A stretch of DNA of 64,000 nt from Primulina eburnea (lineage: Eukaryota; Streptophyta; Magnoliopsida; Lamiales; Gesneriaceae), in the NCBI RefSeq assembly GCF_022965805.1, contig NC_133105.1, positions 25,244,978 to 25,308,977 on the forward strand, in the 5' to 3' direction. Below the pieces are notes generated by a model. It had not been told where the DNA came from. It saw only the letters and a list, made by a program, of their open reading frames with translations, and searched no databases. The position numbers and the translations under genes were made by a program. Below, in pieces: positions 56,841 to 64,000 of the stretch; the first letter of the stretch is position 1; each line of letters starts with the position of its first letter.

Positions 56841-57489
56841 GAAACCATAGCAGATCCATTTATAATTTAGAAGTTAAACATTTCTACAGGTATTTCTCCT
56901 TCAAACAGCTAAACTAGAGACCAGGTAGCATTAAACTGATAAATAACACACTGGCAACTAACTACACTTGGAGAAATTGATTTGTCCTTCACACATGACA
57001 TATATCATGTGTCAAGTATGTGTTCATCCGTAATTTTTCTTGTTCCAATCAAAAAATTTTGGCCTGGACTCCTCAATTGATGTGCCGGCGATCATAAATA
57101 TTTTTTTCGCTGAATATATCGTTTGTAATTTGAAAAAGATCTCTTCAATTTATTTATATTTATCACAATATGTACGTCTTTGATTATTATATGTTTTTTA
57201 TTTATGAAAAATGTCCAATAATATATTTTCTTTTTTTATTACTCTATTAATCAATTTGTTCGTAATTATTGTTGCTGATTTTGTAACAATTTAAAGGATT
57301 CATTCATATTTAATTTAGTTAATTAACTAGTAAAAATACATAAAATTATTGATTGATCAAACATACACGTACTTTATTAAACTATTAAGAAAGAGGATAA
57401 AAGTAAATAGACATATCAATTATATAAGAATATCTTTGTGCCTGAAGAAGTGGTTGGACACAATATGTCTGAAGCAAAAAATTATGTCT
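56841..57489. other. Intergenic, no gene seen
   Basis: AT-rich 3' flank of the F-box gene, probably including its 3' UTR. No repeat or coding signal stands out. Confidence 0.6.
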
Positions 57490-58810
57490 TTGCTGATTTA
57501 TTAGAAGATGCAAAAACTCCTCTTTTCCCTGGTTGTACTACTTACACAAATTTGTATGCAAAATATAGCTAGTAGTTTATAAAGAATGAATTCTAACAAT
57601 TCAGCTAATTCATCACAAGATTTGCATGATAAAGAAATGATTAAAGACAAAAAAACTAATAAGAAAAAAGGACGGGGTACATCAAATTTGAAAATGGTTA
57701 GTGGCCAAGACAAGCGCAAAGAGGTGGAGCGTAATGAGTTAGGACAACCGATTGAAGATAATTCATTTAAGTATGCTTCTTTTCTAGGTTGCACGATAAA
57801 GGAATTTGTGCTATATACGTTGGATGGATGGAATGATATAGACGAAGAAGTGAAGGATAGGATGTGGAGTTGTCTTCTGGTATCTTCAGCCACTAAATAT
57901 TTCATTTTCATTTTTATAATAAATTGTTGACATATTTTCGTGTTTCTATGTATATAAGACTTATAAAGTTGAGGAATGGGAAAAGAAATCAATTTTTTAA
58001 AAGTTAGCTAAATTGTGGCGCGATAGAAAATCCAAACTGCAAATATTTGTACGAAAAGCTAATACAAGTCAAGTGACTTCACGAAATCTCAGTCTTTTGA
58101 AGCCTGAATTTATGGACTAAAATCAGTGGGACTTATTTGTAAAGAGGACAATATCACCTACCTTTCAAGTAAGCATTTATAGGTATGAAACAATAACTAA
58201 ATTGATTATTAAAGAGTTGGTGACATTCTCTTCATACAACTAGAAGCTGAATTTACTAAGCATGACAAATTAATAATCATGTTACATTTGAATGTGTTTT
58301 TCACATGATGATCTGAACCAATAAGGCTACTGCTGCACTGTGCTCTTTATGGGAAAAATAATTGATTTACTACCCTTAGAGCCATCCCTTGTTAAATCAA
58401 CACATATTGGAGCACGTGTGGCACTACCTTTACTAGTTGGCTGCAAAATTAAATAGTTGGCAACTTAGAATTTGAAAAATAATAGTCAACAATAAAATAT
58501 TTCAATAGATATAATAAAGTATATTCCTTCAAAACATGAACTTCAGGTGAACCATTGCAATAGACCTAGAATTAGTGTCGGTTCAGTAGCTGATGCATTT
58601 TCAGCATTGGTGTTGGTTCAACAATATATTAATGTGTTTTCCTTTTGTTGTAATTAATGTCTTGGTTTTTTTTATATCTCACAAAAAGAGTGCAAGATTT
58701 AGAGCAGTGAGCATAAAACAAGACCACATTCACACAATGAGCCGGAGAGGTTATGCTTGTTTGACTCACATTATGATAAATATTATTTTTTTAATATTTT
58801 CTAATTTAAG
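57490..58810 (+). pseudogene. CACTA-type (Transposase_24-like) fragment
   Basis: The plus strand shows a lysine-rich start (57586) and then RNELGQPIEDNSFKYASFLG, FVLYTLDGWNDIDEEVKDRM, which matches the pattern of plant En/Spm Transposase_24 proteins. After a probable intron (57881-about 57957) the similarity continues as VEEWEKKSIF, a stop, KLAKLWRDRKSKLQIFVRKA and WDLFVKRTISPTFQ (to about 58170). A last piece, KSARFRAVSIKQDH...RRGYACLTH, is near 58680-58775. Stops interrupt it. No terminal CACTA repeats were found. Confidence 0.6.
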
Positions 58811-59224
58811 GTAATAAGTAATTATGTATATACATCTTTTTGAATTTATATATTTCTATAATTAAAAAAAGACAACTCCGGCAGATACACAAATTACAAG
58901 ATCACAAGTTTGTATTGAAATGCACAAGAAAAAAAAAATGGGGAATCTAGTACTCAAGAGAATTATCTCATTTTTATTTGCAAAAGTTCATAAGAAAAAA
59001 TGAGCAACTTAAATTTGTTATTTTCTCAGAAATTATGTTTAAGTTTGATTTTGAATTAACAAAGCTAAAGCTTTGAAAAGTTTGAGAGAAAATTCTCACA
59101 AATTTGATAAACTCAAAATAATATGTGTATTGTGTGTAATTTTTCGTCCAAATACATTATAATAAAGAAAAGATATCAAAATCTAGTCTCCCAAAATAAT
59201 AAAACTCTAGAAAAGGAAACAAAT
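58811..59224. other. AT-rich sequence, no gene seen
   Basis: A-rich and T-rich tracts only. No supported coding or structural feature. Confidence 0.5.
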
Positions 59225-59500
59225 CCGCGCAGAAAACATAGGACACGGACCCCGTGCAGACATCCGTAGACGGGTCCGTGTACATACTGTAAATAATCTT
59301 TAGTCGGGAACAAGGGACACGGACCCCGTGCTCACCTCCGTGTACGGGTCCGTGTAGGCACTGTATTCGCCAAATACATAGGGCACGGACCCCGTGCCTG
59401 GGTCCGTCTTCAGGTCCGTGCAGGCACTGGAATTGCTCATCTCGGATTGTGAAGGACACGGACCCCGTGTGCAGTTCCGTGTCGAGGTCCGTGAAGACTC
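59225..59500. repeat. CACGGACCCCGTG palindromic tandem repeat
   Basis: Four units of about 70-80 bp, each with GGACACGGACCCCGTG and then TCCGT...GGGTCCGTG, separated by AGGCACTG-type spacers. The core CACGGACCCCGTG and the flanking CGGGTCCGTG/CACGGACCC can pair. The array forms the tail of the frame at 59300-60841. Confidence 0.85.
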
Positions 59501-60841
59501 GGTTGATGAGATTAATGCTTGAATCCTATTCCTTTGACCTTCCAACATTCTTCCATGCATCCCGAGCCCTCCACCACTTTGCTCCTCGCACGTAAATCCA
59601 TATTCTTCGCTCATACGCCCGTGCAAGGCTACCATGTTCGCATCATCCTCCCCTTCTTGAAAAGGATTTGTCCTCAAATCTTCACTACCTACACAGAAAC
59701 GAAGCAAGTTAGTAATAACAATAATTGTATGACCAATATGCTTACCTTCAAACTCAAGTTTGTAGGTGTTATCATTTGCTTGCTCCAACCGCACTGGAAA
59801 TTTCAACACCTTCGCTGCTTTTCCTACAAACTCATCAACTTTACCAATCAGCAAATAACAAATGACACCAAATGATAAAATACCATTACGCATCACAAAA
59901 ATTAAATTCCTCTCCTTCTTAGACCTAGTCAACACCAAAGCAAGTATCATACAAATGTGGGTATATTGCTTACTAGGACTAAGAATTAAGTCATGCATGT
60001 CATAAAACCCTATCCTAGTTGCTATCTTCATACATGCAAGACCCTCGTTACAACACCATTCGACATACCTTTTTATATGTAACCAACATAGAAATGCATG
60101 CATCTTATCAATAATGAAATCATAACAATATGCATCACTAGCGAGTAACTCATAAAACGAGCATAACATGAACAACTTAGTCTCCATAAAAATATATTCA
60201 TCATGGACAAAGAAATTCTTATAGTCATTCATGCTCTTCCCAAAGTCTTCATCAAACAAGTAGGAATCATGCAAATAGAACACACTAAATGTACTATCCA
60301 TGTTTTCATTCAACTCACCACATGAATTTAATCCTAATGCACATAGGTCATTGCCATGACAAAGTGTCAATTGGACAACCTTGGAACACTCAAAATCAAT
60401 AACATTTGAATCTAATTCATGTAATGCATATTCATTCTCAATAGTATGACGCTTAGGTAACAAGACTAAACCACATTCACATCCTCTAAACATCACATTT
60501 TCAACTTGTCCCCATAATTCTTGAAAACAAAACAACAATGAATTAAGGTAAGGGAGAAAATCATACCTTTCGGATGTTGCGGTGACAACTAACCTTACCT
60601 CATTGCTATGGCTCTTGAATCCATATGGTTCATCCCATTGTATCCTCACACCAACAACACTTGCTAGCCTCCCTATCATAACATCGCCAAAATCCTGCAA
60701 AGAAGAAATAGCAACGCTCGGGATTGAACCGGCGATTCCATCACAATATGGGTAAACCACTTTGTACAAAGGTATATGTAATGGTTTATGCAATAATAAA
60801 CAACTCTCATACTCACTCTTTTCACTCCTTTGGGCCATCAA
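59300..60841 (-). CDS. Chimeric gypsy-derived ORF with an unrecognised middle
   Basis: 513 codons, uninterrupted. Residues about 1-55 (LLLHKPLHIPLYKVVYPYC, IPSVAISSLQDFGDVM) resemble the segment between protease and reverse transcriptase of gypsy polyproteins (L-P-S-V-V-S-L-L-Q-E-F type). Residues about 355-415 (VRLEQANDNTYKLEFEGKH, SEDLRTNPFQEGEDD) resemble the very end of pol. The roughly 300 residues between them lack any RT, RNase H or integrase motif I know and are rich in Cys, Tyr, Phe and Leu. The last 70 residues are encoded by the palindromic repeat. It could be a non-autonomous element's own protein or a chance long frame. Confidence 0.5.
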   Translation of the reverse strand: MMAQRSEKSEYESCLLLHKPLHIPLYKVVYPYCDGIAGSIPSVAISSLQDFGDVMIGRLASVVGVRIQWDEPYGFKSHSNEVRLVVTATSERYDFLPYLNSLLFCFQELWGQVENVMFRGCECGLVLLPKRHTIENEYALHELDSNVIDFECSKVVQLTLCHGNDLCALGLNSCGELNENMDSTFSVFYLHDSYLFDEDFGKSMNDYKNFFVHDEYIFMETKLFMLCSFYELLASDAYCYDFIIDKMHAFLCWLHIKRYVEWCCNEGLACMKIATRIGFYDMHDLILSPSKQYTHICMILALVLTRSKKERNLIFVMRNGILSFGVICYLLIGKVDEFVGKAAKVLKFPVRLEQANDNTYKLEFEGKHIGHTIIVITNLLRFCVGSEDLRTNPFQEGEDDANMVALHGRMSEEYGFTCEEQSGGGLGMHGRMLEGQRNRIQALISSTESSRTSTRNCTRGPCPSQSEMSNSSACTDLKTDPGTGSVPYVFGEYSAYTDPYTEVSTGSVSLVPD

Positions 60842-61053
60842 ATGATTTTTCTTTTCTTTTTCTTTGGCCTCTTTTTCTTGGCCTCTTTTTTCTTTTCTAT
60901 GGTCATCTCACTCTTTTGTTCACTCTTTCTTTCGACCATATATTTTTCTTTTTCTTTTTCTAAGGCCATCTCAATCTTTTGGACACTCTTTTTTTCGGCC
61001 TCATCTCTTTGTTTCTTTTTCAATTGATCTTCAAGTATTTGTTTTGGTGACAA
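60842..61053 (-). pseudogene. Lysine/glutamate-rich gypsy linker
   Basis: Minus-strand frame beginning MSPKQILEDQLKKKQRDEAE and continuing as Lys/Glu repeats. This is the charged linker often found between protease and RT in one group of plant gypsy elements. It is out of frame with the 513-codon ORF. The upstream protease/gag is cut off at 61121 by the insertion of the next element. Confidence 0.5.
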
Positions 61054-61121
61054 ATTTAGTAATACAATTGGTTCTTTGTTTAGGACAAATGAGTACCTAT
61101 TCTTGAAACCATCATGTTAGT

Positions 61122-62657
61122 TGTGGGGACCCGGACGCTAATCAAGTTCTTAATCATAAATGGGACTAATTAATCAATTAAAAACAGGGTCTAAATTTTT
61201 TTTTTAAAATGCGGAACGTAGTGACATACAACATATATACATATCAGTATATAAAATACCAATCCTGTATTTCAACATTTATTCAAGCTAGGGTTTAAAA
61301 CTAAAGTCAAATGTTTAACCCTACAACTAGTACAAGTCCGGTGCCACCACTCTAATCACGATCTAGCTCTTCATCTCCTCGACCCTGGACCTGTCCCACC
61401 TGTTGTCAAGTACACATACAGACAAGACAACAGCCGGATAACTCCGGTGAGAATAAATCCCAGTATAAATCAACGAAACATGCAATCATATAAACAAATA
61501 TAAAGCATGTAATCAGGTAACAGAATATGTAACAAATCTGAAACATAATCAATATCATGCTGTCGACAATACTCGTAGATCTACAATTCAGACTAGACTC
61601 AATCCTAGTCTAGGGATCCCGGTTTCCAGATGTGGTATTCCTATATCGAATTCCGTAAAGGATGGAATCATAATCTCTATTACTCGATATAACCAGTGCC
61701 CCGGTATTCCTATATCGAATTCCGTAATAGAAGAATTCCAACCCCTTTACTCGATATAACCAAATATGGTGTTCCTATATCGAATTCCGTAATGGATTCC
61801 ATTACTCGATATAACCATACATCCAGTGTCCTGACCTAACCGTCAAGGACTGTAGTTCTATCGCTAGCATCCTATCTTGAGACATCGTGCAATGTGCCGT
61901 GGCGATACCACCACTATCCGGCACTTCTGTCACAAGATAACTCGTCTAATACCTGTCATCTAAATTCAAGAGAACAAGTACATTAATCAATATAATGCAA
62001 ATATCCATGCAATAAAATAAAGTATGTGATTTAGGGAAACCCAAGTCTAAACCGACTCGAGTCCATCTCCCAATACCACATTGACTTATACCTTTCTTTC
62101 GTCGGTTTCTGGCTCAGTCGAAGTCCTGAACTCACAATCTGTCTGGTACTGACAATATCAATAATCTCATATCAATATATCAGTCAATTCCATAATAATC
62201 TGATCAATCTGGATTTAATTCAAAATTGACGGCATAACTGTATAATCTCAATATTCCCGTCAATATAACATTACCAGATAACAGTTACAATCCATAACTT
62301 ATATCCAGTATAATCCATAATCCAATCATAATTCAAATCTGTCCGGTATAACTCAATATACCCTAAAAATTCATCACAATTCCATAATCAGTCCGTTTCT
62401 CAGTCTGACTTCGATTCTACGATGTCTAACATATCAAGAACATCATATATGAATTCCATTCAATTCTGACAACAGCAAAATATCAAAGCATGTCAAAACG
62501 TAGCAAAACTTACGTCCAGTTGTAGCCTACGTTGCTAGGAACTCGGTACCGAAGTCGGATTTAAAATCTAACGGACGGATTTCTCATAATCAAATTGAAC
62601 GTGATTTCTCCCCGGAAGCTTTCGTTCTTTTCCTCTGAGATTCTGAGGAAATTTCGC

Positions 62658-62710
<53 letters not shown>

Positions 62711-63042
62711 CATAACATGCATTAGGACGAGTGGCTCGATCTTGGCTCAACACGTCTCTCGCTCGGGCGGACATAAATTTCCGCCCGGGCGAGCAACTCT
62801 TGGCCCTTCTGCGCGATTCAGTCTCGCTCGGGCGAGCACAAACTTCCGCCCGGGCGAGTAACTCTCGGCCCTCTTCCACTAGGCACTCGCGCTCGGGCGG
62901 TTAAAAACTTCCGCCCGGGCGTGCCATCTTCGCCCAACAATTTAGTCTTCTCAAATTAATCTCAAAATGGTCCGGGTTATAATCGTGTCCACTAAAAATC
63001 AATAATCTCAGATTAACATGATATCAAATCTTGGGCATTACA
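61122..63042 (-). repeat. Element F 3' LTR
   Basis: 1921 bp, TGTGGGGACCCGG...GGGCATTACA. Holds a 3-4 unit tandem repeat with CCTATATCGAATTCCGTAA (61630-61815), a TA microsatellite of about 45 bp (62661-62706) and three units of a GC-rich hairpin repeat (GCTCGGGCGG paired with CCGCCCGGGCGAGC, 62755-62935). Confidence 0.85.
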
Positions 63043-63138
63043 TTTCTCCCCCCTAAGATACGATTTCGTCCTCGAAATCACAAACTATCAATCGTATTAA
63101 TAAGGAGTATGTATACAAACACTGTATCAAAATTTACA

Positions 63139-64000
63139 TCAGTGAAACAATGCTGGAAATTCCTGTCTCATGTCAGATTCAGTCTCCCAAGTAGCTTCTT
63201 CAACCCCATGACGAGTCCATTGTACTTTCACAAGAGGAATCGTCTTTGTTCTGAGCTGTTTTTCTTTACGATCTATAATCCGGATCGGTTTCTCGACATA
63301 ACTCAATGTCTCATCCAGCTCAGTCTCGTCTGGTTGAATCACGTGAGAATCATCAAGGAGATATTTCCTCAGCATCGATACATGAAAAACATCATGTATT
63401 CCAGATAATGAAGGCGGCAATGCTAGTCGATAGGCACGATCTCCTATCTTCTCGAGAATTTCATAAGGACCTACATATCGTGGAGACAATTTCCCTTTCT
63501 TGCCAAATCTGACAACACCTCTGAAAGGAGAAATCTTCAGGAATACTCGGTCTCCAGCCTCAAATACCAACGGTCGTCGTCTGATGTTGGCATACTTGGC
63601 TTGTCTGTCCTGAGCTGCCTTCATTTTCTTCTGAATCAATTTCACTTTATCGGTCATATCTCTGATCATGTCAGGTCCAGTCTCAGGAACTTCAGAGATA
63701 TCATCCCAATACAATGGGGATCGACACTTCTTTCCGTACAACGCTTCGAATGGAGCCATCTCAATACTTGTTTGATAACTATTGTTGTACGAAAATTCAC
63801 AAAGAGGCAATGCATCTTGCCAATTAGTGCTAAAATCTAGCACTACTGCTCTCAGCATATCCTCCAGTGTCTGGATAGTCCGCTCTGACTGTCCGTCGGT
63901 CTGTGGATGATATGCGGTACTCAGATGTAACTTCGTACCGAGAGCCTGCTGCAAACTCTGCCAGAAGTGCGAAGTAAATCGAGGATCACGATCTGATACA
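63139..64000 (-). CDS. Element F integrase and chromodomain-like tail (partial)
   Basis: Open from the right edge region to a stop at 63139. Contains the third catalytic residue context [40 protein letters not shown], the GPY region [17 protein letters not shown] and the Tekay-type tail ([38 protein letters not shown]). No disabling change is seen in this part. The N-terminal integrase and the rest of pol lie outside the window. Confidence 0.92.
   Translation of the reverse strand, partial: VSDRDPRFTSHFWQSLQQALGTKLHLSTAYHPQTDGQSERTIQTLEDMLRAVVLDFSTNWQDALPLCEFSYNNSYQTSIEMAPFEALYGKKCRSPLYWDDISEVPETGPDMIRDMTDKVKLIQKKMKAAQDRQAKYANIRRRPLVFEAGDRVFLKISPFRGVVRFGKKGKLSPRYVGPYEILEKIGDRAYRLALPPSLSGIHDVFHVSMLRKYLLDDSHVIQPDETELDETLSYVEKPIRIIDRKEKQLRTKTIPLVKVQWTRHGVEEATWETESDMRQEFPALFH

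Larger units (their letters stand above)
61122..64000 (-). mobile_element. Element F: Tekay-type chromovirus, left end only
   Basis: 3' LTR (61122-63042), purine-tract complement (TTTCTCCCCCCTAAG at 63043) and the integrase end of pol. The rest lies beyond the right edge. Same lineage as element E, but the LTR sequence is different. Confidence 0.88.

Noticed and set aside
62661..62706. TA run read as an Ile/Tyr repeat protein
   Set aside because: Simple microsatellite inside a non-coding LTR.

Overview
This 64 kb window is nuclear DNA of a flowering plant, almost certainly a eudicot. The evidence is plant-type Ty3/gypsy lineages (Athila, Tekay chromovirus and Tat types), Ty1/copia, MULE, hAT and CACTA elements, GT-AG introns and a plant F-box gene. 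There is no bacterial gene organisation, rRNA, tRNA or CRISPR. Most of the window is nested transposable elements. Only one host gene looks intact, the F-box gene at 55109-56840. A second, unrecognised host gene survives as three broken exons between 7626 and 14979.

Layout. 1-1548: 3' end of a large gypsy-type LTR (family A). 1549-4336: 5' half of a copia element, minus strand. 4337-5077: probable leader and LTR of another element. 5085-7515: degenerate hairpin-type tandem array with an 0.9 kb interruption. 7626-14979: host pseudogene whose intron holds element C (8000-13577). Element C is a non-autonomous Tat-type retrotransposon with gag and protease but no reverse transcriptase or integrase. 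About 26 hairpin-forming 57-bp repeats follow its protease. 15604-18550: second family A LTR.

18565-39303: Athila-like element B, minus strand, TSD ATCAA. Element B carries a solo Tekay-type LTR inside gag (27841-29344, TSD GTTTT) and a complete Tekay-type element E inside its 5' LTR (31164-39037, TSD ATTTT). Downstream of its integrase, element B contains an intron-less, almost full-length copy of a LONELY GUY (LOG) cytokinin-activating enzyme gene. This is the most striking single find in the window.

39304-46396: LTR-like remnants, a MITE and rearranged copia pieces. 46397-54572: a MULE with 9-bp TSD, transposase broken by a hAT insertion (8-bp TSD), and a divergent ULP1/DUF1985-type gene whose apparent catalytic His and Cys are replaced. 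Four clusters of the palindrome TGGTCGACCA lie around its two genes. The MULE sits about 0.5 kb upstream of the F-box start codon. 57490-58800: CACTA (Transposase_24-type) fragment. 59225-61053: gypsy relic with a 513-codon open frame. Its ends look like pol, but its middle is unrecognised. 61122-64000: 3' LTR and integrase of a Tekay-type element that runs off the right edge.

Insertion order is readable. Family A LTR and host sequence came first, then element B, then the solo LTR and element E inside B. By eye the paired LTRs of B and of E each differ at well under about 1 % of sites outside simple repeats. The insertions are therefore young, yet both polyproteins carry several disabling changes. 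All boundaries were read by eye; no alignment or database search was run.
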